DNA of 64,000 nt from Lysobacterales bacterium (GTDB lineage: Bacteria; Pseudomonadota; Gammaproteobacteria; Xanthomonadales; Rhodanobacteraceae), in NCBI GenBank assembly GCA_014338185.1, contig QUBV01000005.1, positions 1-64,000 of the forward strand, given 5' to 3'. Under the pieces are notes generated by a model. The model was not told the origin of the DNA and did no database searches. It worked only from the letters and a program-made list of their open reading frames with translations. Positions within the stretch are counted from its first letter, which is position 1, and every line of letters begins with the position of its first letter. Positions 55,283-64,000 of this stretch are shown here, in pieces. The translations under genes were made by a program, and so were the position numbers.

Positions 55283-56019
55283 CAGCCGGTGGCGCGCAGC
55301 TGCGCGGAGGTCTGGCCGTAGCGACGTTCGCGCCGGGCGAAGGCATCGATGGCGGCATCGAGCGCAGCGGCGTCGAAATCCGGCCACAGCACGTCGCTGA
55401 AATACAGTTCGGCGTAGGCGAGCTGCCACAGCAGAAAGTTGCTCACGCGCACCTCGCCGCCGGTGCGGATGAACAGGTCGACCGGCGCCTGGTCGGCCAG
55501 GCACAGGTGCGGCGCCAGCGCGAGCTCGTCGATGGCATCGAGCGCGATCTCGCCGCGCAGCGCCGCGCCGGCCACGCCGCGCGCGGCCTGGGCGATGTCC
55601 CAGCGGCCACCGTAGTTGACCGCGACGTTGAGGCGCAGCGCGTCGTTGCCGGCCGTGCGTGCCATCGCCGCGCGCATGCGCGTGGACAGCTCGGCATCGA
55701 ACCGCTCCAGGTCGCCGATGAAGGACAGGCGCACGCCATTGCGGTCGAGTTCGTCCACTTCGCTGTCGAGCGCCTTCACGAACAACTGCATCAGCGCGTG
55801 GACCTCGTCGCCCGGGCGCTGCCAGTTCTCGCTCGAGAACGCAAACAGCGTAAGCGCGCCAACGCCGCGCGCGCGGCAGTGCTCGACCGTGGCGCGCACG
55901 GCCTTCTGGCCTTCGCGATGACCGAGCTTGCGCGGCAGATGGCGGCGCTGGGCCCAGCGGCCGTTGCCGTCCATGACGATCGCGATGTGGCGGGGAATGG
56001 ACATGCGGCCGGCGGTCAT
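55282..56019 (-). CDS. uppS: Undecaprenyl diphosphate synthase
   Basis: 245 residues. [16 protein letters not shown] gives the catalytic Asp and phosphate site; [23 protein letters not shown] and [23 protein letters not shown] are the cis-prenyltransferase blocks. It makes the C55 carrier for peptidoglycan and O-antigen. Two starts are possible (56019 and 56004); neither has a good ribosome site, and the longer form is reported. Its stop overlaps the cdsA ATG. Confidence 0.95.
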   Translation of the reverse strand: MTAGRMSIPRHIAIVMDGNGRWAQRRHLPRKLGHREGQKAVRATVEHCRARGVGALTLFAFSSENWQRPGDEVHALMQLFVKALDSEVDELDRNGVRLSFIGDLERFDAELSTRMRAAMARTAGNDALRLNVAVNYGGRWDIAQAARGVAGAALRGEIALDAIDELALAPHLCLADQAPVDLFIRTGGEVRVSNFLLWQLAYAELYFSDVLWPDFDAAALDAAIDAFARRERRYGQTSAQLRATG

Positions 56020-56170
56020 TGGCGATGGGGATGCATCATGGCGGCAAGGCGGCCGGACAGGAAGCGGGTCGGTGCGGCCGCCGGTCCGGCGGCCGCGTGC
56101 GTGCCGGTGCGATCGCAGGCGGCGCGACGGCCGCGTCGGGATGCGTGCATCCGCCGTCCCGGGCCGCGCC

Positions 56171-56728
56171 TCACATCGCCATCAGCTCGTCTTCCTTGGC
56201 CTTGACCACGCCATCGACATCCTTGATGAACTTGTCGGTGGCCTTCTGGATGTCCTCGCCCGCACGGCGCTCGTCGTCTTCCGAGATCTGCTTGTCCTTG
56301 AGCAGTTCCTTGATCTGGTGCAGCGCGTCGCGGCGCACGTTGCGCACGGCCACCTTGGCGTTCTCGCCCTCGTGCGCCACATGCTTGGACAGTTCCTTGC
56401 GGCGTTCCTCGGTCAGCGCGGGCAGGTTGATGCGGATGACCTGGCCGACCGTGGTCGGGGTCAGGCCGAGATCGGAGGCCAGGATCGCCTTTTCGACCGC
56501 ACCCACCATGTTCTTCTCGAACGGGGTGATCGTGATCGAGCGCGCGTCGGCAATCGCCACGCTCGCCACCTGGGTGATCGGCGTATCGGTGCCGTAGTAG
56601 GGCACCTTGAGCGGCTCGATCAGCGCGGTGCTGGCGCGCCCGGTGCGCAGGCGCTGGAGTTCGTGGCGGAGCGATTCGACGCTCTTCTGCATGCGCGTCT
56701 GCGCATCCTTCTTGATCGTGTCGAGCAT
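56171..56728 (-). CDS. frr: Ribosome recycling factor
   Basis: 185 residues, the standard length. [38 protein letters not shown] and [14 protein letters not shown] are the RRF landmarks. It splits post-termination ribosomes with EF-G. It lies 172 bases downstream of pyrH and upstream of uppS in the conserved series. Confidence 0.97.
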   Translation of the reverse strand: MLDTIKKDAQTRMQKSVESLRHELQRLRTGRASTALIEPLKVPYYGTDTPITQVASVAIADARSITITPFEKNMVGAVEKAILASDLGLTPTTVGQVIRINLPALTEERRKELSKHVAHEGENAKVAVRNVRRDALHQIKELLKDKQISEDDERRAGEDIQKATDKFIKDVDGVVKAKEDELMAM

Positions 56729-56900
56729 GGCGCAAGGGTCGCAAAGGGGGCGGAAACGGCCCCGAGTATAGCAGCGCGTGCGCTCGCGCCAGCGGGCGCA
56801 CGGGGCCACACAGCGGCGGCTGCGGCATCGTTTCGCGCCCGCGGCCGCGCCACGCGTGGCGGCTGCGGACCGCGCGCCCGCGAGTGCCGCAGGCGGGTCC

Positions 56901-57626
56901 TCAGCGGTGCGTGTCGACCAGCGTGCCGATCGGCTCGCCGCGCATGATGCGCATGAGGTCGCCCTCGTGCGACATGTCGTAGATGCGCAGCGGCACCTTG
57001 TTGTCGCGGCACAGCGCGATCGCGCTGGTGTCCATCACCTGCAGGTTGCGCTCGATGACCTCGTGGTAGCCCAGGTGCTCGTAGCGCGTGGCCGACGGAT
57101 CCTTGGCCGGGTCGGCGCTGTACACGCCGTCGACCTTGGTGGCCTTGAGCAGCAGGTCGGCGCCGATCTCGATCGCGCGCAGCGCCGCGGCCGAGTCGGT
57201 GGTAAAGAACGGGTTGCCGGTGCCGGCCGCGAACAGCGCGATGCGGCCCTTCTCGATGTGGCGGATCGCGCGACGGCGGATGAAGTCCTCGCACACCTCG
57301 TTGATCTTGATCGCGCTCATGGTGCGGGCGTAGCCGCCGGCCTTCTCGATCGCGTCCTGCATCGCCAGCGCATTCATCACGGTCGCGAGCATGCCCATGT
57401 GGTCGGCGGTCACGCGATCCATGCCGGCCGCGGCCAGCCCCGCGCCGCGGAAGATGTTGCCGCCGCCGATCACCACGCCCACCTGCACGCCGGCGCGCTG
57501 CACCTCGATGATCTCGCGCGCGAGGCGCTGCAGCACCTTGGGGTCGATGCCGTAGTCGGCCTCGCCCATGAGTGCCTCGCCGGAGAGCTTGAGCAGGATG
57601 CGCTTGTACTTGAGATCGGTGCTCAT
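56901..57626 (-). CDS. pyrH: UMP kinase
   Basis: 241 residues. [43 protein letters not shown] and [16 protein letters not shown] are the amino-acid-kinase-fold UMP kinase motifs. It phosphorylates UMP to UDP. It is normally next to tsf; here a plus-strand gene lies between, so pyrH needs its own promoter or long read-through from tsf. Confidence 0.97.
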   Translation of the reverse strand: MSTDLKYKRILLKLSGEALMGEADYGIDPKVLQRLAREIIEVQRAGVQVGVVIGGGNIFRGAGLAAAGMDRVTADHMGMLATVMNALAMQDAIEKAGGYARTMSAIKINEVCEDFIRRRAIRHIEKGRIALFAAGTGNPFFTTDSAAALRAIEIGADLLLKATKVDGVYSADPAKDPSATRYEHLGYHEVIERNLQVMDTSAIALCRDNKVPLRIYDMSHEGDLMRIMRGEPIGTLVDTHR

Positions 57627-57722
57627 GGGGCGTTCCGTCGGGCAAACTGCCGTATTGTACCGGCACGGCTCGCGCTTGCGCAGCGCCGCATGCCGTCCGC
57701 GATGCCTTGAGCCGGAGCCGAA

Positions 57723-58376
57723 ATGCCTGGGATGACCGCGCTGATCGACGTGCTGGACCTGTGCGGCACGTTCGTGTTCGCGCTCAGCGGCGCGACCGCC
57801 GCGGTGCGCCGCCGCCTCGACCTGTTCGGCGTGCTCGTGGTGGCGTTCGCGGCCGCGAGCGCGGGCGGCATCACGCGCGACCTGCTGATCGGCGCGGTGC
57901 CACCGCTCGCGATCGCCGACTGGCGCTACCTGGCGGTGTCGGCCGCGGCCGGGGTGGTCACCTTCCTGTGGTGCCCGTGGATCGAGCGCCTGCGCAACCC
58001 CGTGCGCATGTTCGATGCGGCCGGGCTCGCGCTGTTCGCGGTGGTCGGTACCGAGAAGGCACTCGCGTTCGAACTGCACCCGCTCATGGCCGCACTGCTG
58101 GGCATGCTCACGGGCATTGGCGGCGGCATGGCGCGGGACGTGCTGCTGACCCAGGTGCCGATGGTGCTGCGCGCCGAGCTGTATGCGGTGGCCGCGCTCG
58201 CGGGTGCGGCACTGGTGGTGATCGGCGAGCTCGCGCGCTGGCCGACCCCGCTCACGATGCTGGCCGCGGCAGCCGTGTGCTTCAGCCTGCGCATGATGGC
58301 GGTGCGGCGCGGCTGGCACCTGCCGGTGGCGGCCGGTGGCAGCGGCCGGCGTGAGGACGATGGCAAGGGCGGCTGA
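57723..58376 (+). CDS. TRIC / UPF0126 family membrane protein
   Basis: 217 residues with seven predicted membrane segments in two similar halves: [16 protein letters not shown] with [14 protein letters not shown], then [16 protein letters not shown] with [16 protein letters not shown]. The paired GG-x-RD motifs are typical of bacterial TRIC channels, which conduct monovalent cations; the physiological role is unclear. The C-terminus is a short charged tail. It is on the opposite strand to pyrH and tsf and interrupts that pair. Confidence 0.93.
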   Translation: MPGMTALIDVLDLCGTFVFALSGATAAVRRRLDLFGVLVVAFAAASAGGITRDLLIGAVPPLAIADWRYLAVSAAAGVVTFLWCPWIERLRNPVRMFDAAGLALFAVVGTEKALAFELHPLMAALLGMLTGIGGGMARDVLLTQVPMVLRAELYAVAALAGAALVVIGELARWPTPLTMLAAAAVCFSLRMMAVRRGWHLPVAAGGSGRREDDGKGG

Positions 58377-58393
58377 GGCCGGCCCACAACGAA

Positions 58394-58418
58394 CAAGGCC
58401 GCGACGGGCGCGGCCTTG
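58394..58418. terminator. Hairpin between convergent TRIC gene and tsf
   Basis: Perfect ten-base arms (CAAGGCCGCG and complement) with the loop ACGGG lie 18 bases after the TRIC stop and 24 bases beyond the tsf stop, with a short T-rich stretch (GCTGTTGT) on the plus side. Probably bidirectional. Confidence 0.65.
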
Positions 58419-58441
58419 CTGTTGTCGAGGTTCGACTCCGG

Positions 58442-59320
<879 letters not shown>

Positions 59321-59467
59321 GGTGTCCTCGTGGCGGTTGCTGCGCGTGGGCACACGCGCATGTCATGGGGGACCGGGCAGGGCGCGCGCGGCGCCATGGC
59401 CATCGGTCGAGGCATCGGCCGCAACGGCCGGCCGGTGGGCCGGGCCGTGGCGTGGGTGCCGCGCGCC

Positions 59468-60367
59468 TTACTCGGCGCTGTCGGGGCTGGCGTCGTCCTT
59501 GGCCGGACGCGCGGTGCGTGGCGCGGCGCGACCCTTGCCGGCGGGACGCTTGTCGGCGCCGGGCTTGCGCGGGCCGGACGGGCGGCGGCGATCGTCGCGC
59601 TCGCGCGCTTCCTTCTTGACCACCGGGTTGCCGTCGGCGTCGAGTTCGACGAACTCGTCCTTGTCGCTGACCGCGGCGGCAGGCGCGGCGGCCTTTCCTT
59701 CGAGCACCGCGTCGGCGGCGGCGGCCGCGTACAGCTGCACCGCGCGGATCGCGTCGTCGTTGCCCGGGATCGCGTAGTCGACCAGCGCCGGGTCGTAGTT
59801 GGTGTCGACCACCGCCACCACCGGGATGCCGAGCTTCTTGGCTTCCTTGATCGCGATGTCCTCGTGGCCGATGTCGATCACGAACAGCGCGTCGGGCAGG
59901 CGGCCCATGTCCTTGATGCCGCCGAGCGAGTTCTCGAGCTTTTCCTTCTCGCGTACGAGGCGCAGCACTTCGTGCTTGACCAGGCGGTCATAGCTGCCGT
60001 CGGTGGCCATCGCCTCCAGTTCCTTGAGGCGGCCGACCGACTGCTTGACGGTGCGGAAGTTGGTCAGCATGCCGCCGAGCCAGCGCTGGCTGATGTAGGG
60101 CATGCCGCAGCGGGCCGCCTCTTCCTTGATCGCCTCGCGCGCCGAGCGCTTGGTGCCGACGAACAGGATGGTGCCGCGCTTCTGCGCGATCGCCGACAGG
60201 AAGTTCATCGCGTCGCTGAACAGCGGCAGGGTCTTTTCGAGGTTGATGATGTGGATCTTGCCGCGCGCACCGAAGATGTACGGCGCCATGCGCGGGTTCC
60301 AGTAACGGGTCTGGTGGCCAAAATGCACGCCGGCTTCAAGCATCTGGCGCATGGTGACTTGTGGCAT
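59468..60367 (-). CDS. rpsB: Small ribosomal subunit protein S2, with C-terminal extension
   Basis: 299 residues (E. coli 241). [32 protein letters not shown] and [16 protein letters not shown] are S2 signatures. After about residue 240 there is a 55-60 residue low-complexity basic tail rich in Arg, Lys, Pro and Ala ([18 protein letters not shown]), common in Xanthomonadales and presumably disordered. AAGGAAT is the ribosome site before the ATG. The gene heads the rpsB-tsf unit. Confidence 0.97.
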   Translation of the reverse strand: MPQVTMRQMLEAGVHFGHQTRYWNPRMAPYIFGARGKIHIINLEKTLPLFSDAMNFLSAIAQKRGTILFVGTKRSAREAIKEEAARCGMPYISQRWLGGMLTNFRTVKQSVGRLKELEAMATDGSYDRLVKHEVLRLVREKEKLENSLGGIKDMGRLPDALFVIDIGHEDIAIKEAKKLGIPVVAVVDTNYDPALVDYAIPGNDDAIRAVQLYAAAAADAVLEGKAAAPAAAVSDKDEFVELDADGNPVVKKEARERDDRRRPSGPRKPGADKRPAGKGRAAPRTARPAKDDASPDSAE

Positions 60368-60687
60368 TGCTGGTATTCCTTCATGCAGGGGAATCGCGGC
60401 GGGCGGTCCACTGCCATGCCTGCCCGCGGGCAGGCGCGGCAGGCGGCGATGCCTGCAGCAATTCCGGGGTTGGACCTCCACGCACCCGCCGCGAACGACC
60501 CCTTGCGGGGCACCCCGGACGCGGTGACGATGCGTGTGCGGATTCGGCACGATTGCCGTTGCGGCCTTGCGGATTGCCCGCGCGACCGCATCTGGTGTGC
60601 CACGCCTTGGCATCAAGCCAAGGGCGCGGAACCGTGAGAGTATAGCGCGCTTCGCGACCGCGCGTCACCCTTGCCCACAGAGAGATC
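60368..60687. other. Divergent promoter region of rpsB and map
   Basis: 320 bases without a gene between divergent rpsB and map. It must hold both promoters and the rpsB leader, in which S2 autoregulation is known for other bacteria. A small inverted repeat, CCTTGGC-ATCAA-GCCAAGG (60605-60623), and a possible minus-10, TATAGC (60641-60646), 42 bases before map, are the only motifs I can point to. No clear minus-35 is seen. Confidence 0.5.
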
Positions 60688-61455
60688 ATGCCCGTCACCG
60701 TCAAGACCCCTGCCCAGATCGAGCAGATGCGCGTTGCCGGCCGCCTCGCGGCCGAGGTGCTGGAGATGCTGGTGCCCCACGTCAGGCCCGGCGTCAGCAC
60801 CGAGGACCTGGACCGCCTCGCCTACGACCACATCGTCAACGTGCAGAAGGCGATCCCGGCCAACGTCGGTTACAAGGGCTTTCCCAAGACGCTGTGCACC
60901 TCGGTCAACCACGTGATCTGCCATGGCATCCCGAGCCCGGGCAAGGTCCTGCGCGACGGCGACATCATCAACATCGACATCACCGTGATCAAGGACGGCT
61001 GGCATGGCGACACCAGCCGCATGTATTGCGTGGGCACGCCCTCGGTGCTGGCCAAGCGCCTGGTCGACACCACGCTGGAGGCGATGCTGCTGGGCATCGA
61101 GCAGGTGCGCCCCGGTGCCACGCTGGGCGACATCGGCCATGCGATCCAGCAGCACGCCGAGTCACGCGGCTACTCGGTGGTGCGCGAATACTGCGGCCAC
61201 GGTATCGGAAAGGTGTACCACGAGGACCCGCAGGTGCTGCATTACGGCAACCGCGGCGCCGGCATGCGCCTGCAGAAGGGCATGACCTTCACGGTCGAGC
61301 CGATGATCAACGCCGGCAAGCCGCACACGCGCCTGCTGCCCGACGGCTGGACCGTGGTCACCAAGGACCATTCGCTGTCGGCGCAGTGGGAGCACACCAT
61401 CGCGGTCACCGACGACGGCTACGAGATCCTCACGCCCTGGCCCGAGCCGGCCTGA
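60688..61455 (+). CDS. map: Methionine aminopeptidase, type I
   Basis: 255 residues. The metal ligands are in DIINIDITVIKDGWHGDTSR (two Asp), GHGIGKVYHEDP (His), FTVEPM (Glu) and SAQWEHTIAV (Glu). It removes the initiator methionine. It is divergent from rpsB, as usual in Gammaproteobacteria, and glnD follows after three bases. AGAGAG precedes the ATG. Confidence 0.97.
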   Translation: MPVTVKTPAQIEQMRVAGRLAAEVLEMLVPHVRPGVSTEDLDRLAYDHIVNVQKAIPANVGYKGFPKTLCTSVNHVICHGIPSPGKVLRDGDIINIDITVIKDGWHGDTSRMYCVGTPSVLAKRLVDTTLEAMLLGIEQVRPGATLGDIGHAIQQHAESRGYSVVREYCGHGIGKVYHEDPQVLHYGNRGAGMRLQKGMTFTVEPMINAGKPHTRLLPDGWTVVTKDHSLSAQWEHTIAVTDDGYEILTPWPEPA

Positions 61456-61458
61456 GGC

Positions 61459-64000
61459 ATGCCCGCGTCGCTGCCCGCGCTGCCGCGCCTGCCAGCGGCG
61501 CCCCCGCGCAGCGGTGTTTCCAGCGATGCCCGCCTCGCGCTGCGCCAGTGGCTGGGCGACGGCGAGCGCGCGCTCGCGGCCGCGTTTCGCGCCGGCGTCG
61601 CCACCGATGCGCTGCTGCGCCGGCGCGCCGAGTGGGTCGACGCGGTGGTCGGCCACGTCTGGCGTGCGTGCCTGGGCGAGGCAGCCGGGTGCACGTTGCT
61701 GGCCAGCGGTGGCTACGGCCGCGGCCTGTTGTTCCCGCACTCGGACGTGGACCTGCTGGTGCTGGGCGAGGATGCCGTGCTCGCGCGCCAGCGGCGCGCG
61801 CTGGAGGCGTTCTTCGCCTGCCTGTGGGACATCGGCCTCAAGCCCGGCCACGCGGTGCGCACGCCCGCGCAGTGCCACGACCTGGCCGCGCAGGACGTGA
61901 GCGTGTACACGAGCCTGCTCGATGCGCGCGCGCTGGCGGGACCGGCAACTGCGCTGCAGGTCATCCTCGACGACCCCGCGTTGTGGCCACCGGCCGCCTT
62001 CCTCGCCGCCAAGGTGGCCGAGCAGGCCGCACGCTTCGCGCGCTGCCATGACACCGCCTACAACCTCGAACCCGACCTCAAGGACGGCCCCGGCGGCCTG
62101 CGCACGCTCGACCTCATGCGCTGGCTCGGACGGCGCGTGGCGCAGGCCGGGGATTTCGCCGCGATGGTCGCCTGCGACCTGCTCGATGCGACCGAGCACG
62201 CCGCGCTGCTGCGCGCGCAGGCGACCCTGCGCCGCTACCGCATGGCCTTGCACCTGGCCGCCGCGCGCGCCCAGGAGCGGCTGCTGTTCGACTTCCAGCG
62301 CACGCTCGCCACGCTGCTCGGGTTCGAGGATGAGCACGCGGGCAACCTCGGCGTCGAACGCTTCATGCAGGCCTACTACCGCGCGGCCACCATCGTCGAG
62401 CGGCTCGGCGCACAACTGGTCGAGCGCTGCACCGAACTGCTCGAGGCCGACGCGCCGCTGCGCGTGCTCGGTGCGGACTTCCTCGCCCGCGGCCAGCGCA
62501 TCGAGCCGCGCGAGCGCGACCTGCTGCTGCGGCGCCCGGCCGCGATCATCGAGCTGTTTGCGTTGCCGCTGGAGCAGGACGGGCTGCGCGGGCTGACGGC
62601 GCAGGCGATGCGCCTGTTGCAGCAGGCGTTGGCCCGGCATGGCGATGCGCTGGCACAGGATGCGGGCGTGCTCGCGGCGCTGCTGGCGCTGCTGCGGCGC
62701 GGCGCGGCTGCGGTCGAGGCGCTCGCGCAGATGAACCGCCATGGCGTGCTGGCGGCGGTGCTGCCCGCGTTCCGGCGCGTGGTCGGGCGCATGCAGTACG
62801 ACCTGTTCCACGTCTACACGGTCGACGAGCACACGCTGCGTGTGCTGCGCAACGTGGCCAGCTTCGCCCAGCCCGACGCCCGCGAGCGCTTCCCCGAGGC
62901 CGACAGTGTGTACGCGGCCTTGCCGCAACCGGAACTGCTGCTGCTGGCGGCCCTGCTGCACGACATCGCCAAGGGCCGCGGCGGCGACCACAGCGAGCTG
63001 GGCGAGGTCGAGGCGCGGGCGTTCTGCGCGCGTCTGGGGCTGCCCGCGCACGACGTCGAGCTGGTGGCCTGGCTGGTGCGCCACCACCTGCTCATGAGCG
63101 TGACCGCGCAGCGCCAGGACATCACCGATCCGCAGGTCGTGCATCGCTTCGCCAGCGAGGTGGGCGAGCGCGCGCGGCTGGATTACCTGTACCTGCTCAC
63201 GATGGCCGACATCGCGGGCACCAACCCGAGGTTGTGGAACGGCTGGAAGGCGCGCCTGCTGGCCGACCTGCATGTGGCCGCGCGCTACGTGCTGCGTGCG
63301 GGCCTGCAGCAGCCGCAGCACGCCGGCGAGCGCATCGCCGCCAAGCGCGAGCGTACGTTGGCGCTGGCGCGCGACCAGGGCGTGTCCGCGGCGGCGATCG
63401 CCGCGCTGGATGAACTGCCCGACGATGCGTTCCTGCGCCTGCGCGCCGAGCAGATCCTGTGGCAGGCGCAGGCGATCGCCGGCCGTGCCGACGACGAGGT
63501 GATCGTCGCGATCGACACCGCGCCCGGCCGCGGCAGCAGCGAATTGCTGGTATGCGCGCCCGATCGCGACGGCTTGTTCGCGACCATCGTGACCACGCTC
63601 GACCGCTTCGACGCGGGCGTGGTGCGCGCGCGCCTGCTGGTGTCCGCGCGGCGGCGCGTGTTCGACACCTTCGAACTCATCGACGCGCGCAGCGCGGCAC
63701 CGCTCGAACGCGAGCGCGCGGCCGAACTGCGCGCGGCACTGTTGCGGGCGCTGGCGCCGCGCGAGCTGCAGCCGCGCGCCGCACGGCGGCAGGTGCCGCG
63801 GCGCCTGCGCCATTTCCAGAGCGCGCCGCAGGTCGTGTACAGCGACAGCGACCACGCCACCCAGCTGGCGATCGTGTGCAGTGACCGCCCCGGTGTGCTC
63901 GCGCAGATCGCGCTGGCATTGCGCGAAGCGCGGGTGCGCGTGCACGATGCGCGCATCGCCACCTTCGGCGAGCGGGTCGAGGATTTCTTCACGCTCACCG
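61459..64000 (+). CDS. glnD: Bifunctional uridylyltransferase/uridylyl-removing enzyme GlnD (3' end cut)
   Basis: 847 codons are visible; family members are about 870-890 residues, so only the tail is missing. The nucleotidyltransferase motif is GGYGRGLLFPHSDVDLLVL (about 94-112), the HD hydrolase motif is LLAALLHDIAKGRGGDHSE, and two C-terminal ACT domains begin LLVCAPDRDGLFATIV and LAIVCSDRPGVLAQIA. It adds UMP to PII proteins when glutamine is low and removes it when glutamine is high. The ATG lies three bases after the map stop, so the two genes are co-transcribed. Confidence 0.95.
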   Translation, partial: MPASLPALPRLPAAPPRSGVSSDARLALRQWLGDGERALAAAFRAGVATDALLRRRAEWVDAVVGHVWRACLGEAAGCTLLASGGYGRGLLFPHSDVDLLVLGEDAVLARQRRALEAFFACLWDIGLKPGHAVRTPAQCHDLAAQDVSVYTSLLDARALAGPATALQVILDDPALWPPAAFLAAKVAEQAARFARCHDTAYNLEPDLKDGPGGLRTLDLMRWLGRRVAQAGDFAAMVACDLLDATEHAALLRAQATLRRYRMALHLAAARAQERLLFDFQRTLATLLGFEDEHAGNLGVERFMQAYYRAATIVERLGAQLVERCTELLEADAPLRVLGADFLARGQRIEPRERDLLLRRPAAIIELFALPLEQDGLRGLTAQAMRLLQQALARHGDALAQDAGVLAALLALLRRGAAAVEALAQMNRHGVLAAVLPAFRRVVGRMQYDLFHVYTVDEHTLRVLRNVASFAQPDARERFPEADSVYAALPQPELLLLAALLHDIAKGRGGDHSELGEVEARAFCARLGLPAHDVELVAWLVRHHLLMSVTAQRQDITDPQVVHRFASEVGERARLDYLYLLTMADIAGTNPRLWNGWKARLLADLHVAARYVLRAGLQQPQHAGERIAAKRERTLALARDQGVSAAAIAALDELPDDAFLRLRAEQILWQAQAIAGRADDEVIVAIDTAPGRGSSELLVCAPDRDGLFATIVTTLDRFDAGVVRARLLVSARRRVFDTFELIDARSAAPLERERAAELRAALLRALAPRELQPRAARRQVPRRLRHFQSAPQVVYSDSDHATQLAIVCSDRPGVLAQIALALREARVRVHDARIATFGERVEDFFTLT

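Noticed and set aside
56848-56861. Palindrome CGCCACGCGTGGCG between frr and pyrH
   Set aside because: In sequence this GC-rich, short GC palindromes are expected by chance and it lies within a series of same-strand genes without other regulatory marks.
61162-63945. Minus-strand open frame of 927 codons opposite map and glnD
   Set aside because: It lies antisense to map and glnD, both with full catalytic motifs; the product is low-complexity His/Arg/Ala/Gln sequence.

Overview
This 64 kb window is a high-GC chromosomal segment from a Gammaproteobacterium, most probably a member of the Xanthomonadales (Lysobacterales), perhaps Rhodanobacteraceae/Dokdonella-like. The evidence is the envelope and translation block lpxB, lpxA, fabZ, lpxD, skp, bamA, rseP, dxr, cdsA, uppS, frr, pyrH, tsf, rpsB with divergent map-glnD, a basic C-terminal extension on ribosomal protein S2, a sigma factor of the ECF43/Sig-70_X6 type with its kinase, an FNR-type regulator beside hemN, and several secreted proteins ending in a short F-x-[DN]-[AG]-F-D tag. 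I recognise no rRNA, tRNA or CRISPR array.

Layout. 1-4054 (minus): translationally coupled genes for a group II (tyrosine-decarboxylase-like) PLP enzyme, a cysteine-synthase-like PLP enzyme and a prephenate dehydrogenase, then a DUF2946-like gene cut by the window edge. 4234-6932 (plus): a small His-rich periplasmic protein, a Cys-pair protein and an exported amidohydrolase. 6986-13376: a secreted seven-repeat probable beta-propeller, a membrane Ser/Thr kinase with its ECF sigma factor (minus), and divergently three tandem paralogous small secreted proteins (plus). 13446-16714: hemN-fnr with an FNR box in the promoter region shared with a lysR gene. 16828-23698: an IPTL-CTERM protein, DUF2069, a yihY-thioredoxin-acylphosphatase operon, kbl and a secreted parallel beta-helix protein. 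23836-26052: an M3 peptidase with a strong terminator. 26160-26550: a scar made of an IS256-type 5' end joined to an RHS fragment. 26572-32791 (minus): an operon of a BBP7-type outer-membrane barrel, a 1321-residue G8/CEMIP-like beta-helix protein and a Tat-exported class A beta-lactamase-fold protein; this is the most unusual system in the window.

33301-64000 is mostly housekeeping: an acyltransferase, accA, dnaE, rnhB flanked on both sides by paralogous LTA-synthase/sulfatase-type membrane enzymes, then the lipid A, outer-membrane assembly, isoprenoid, phospholipid and translation genes. Two plus-strand genes interrupt this block: a secreted beta-helix protein between lpxB and lpxA, and a TRIC/UPF0126 channel between pyrH and tsf. 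The window ends inside glnD.

The conserved block makes lipid A (LpxA/D/B with FabZ), assembles the outer membrane (Skp, BamA, RseP) and supplies isoprenoid and phospholipid precursors (Dxr, UppS, CdsA). The accessory genes are strongly biased towards secreted, cell-surface and glycan-related proteins.
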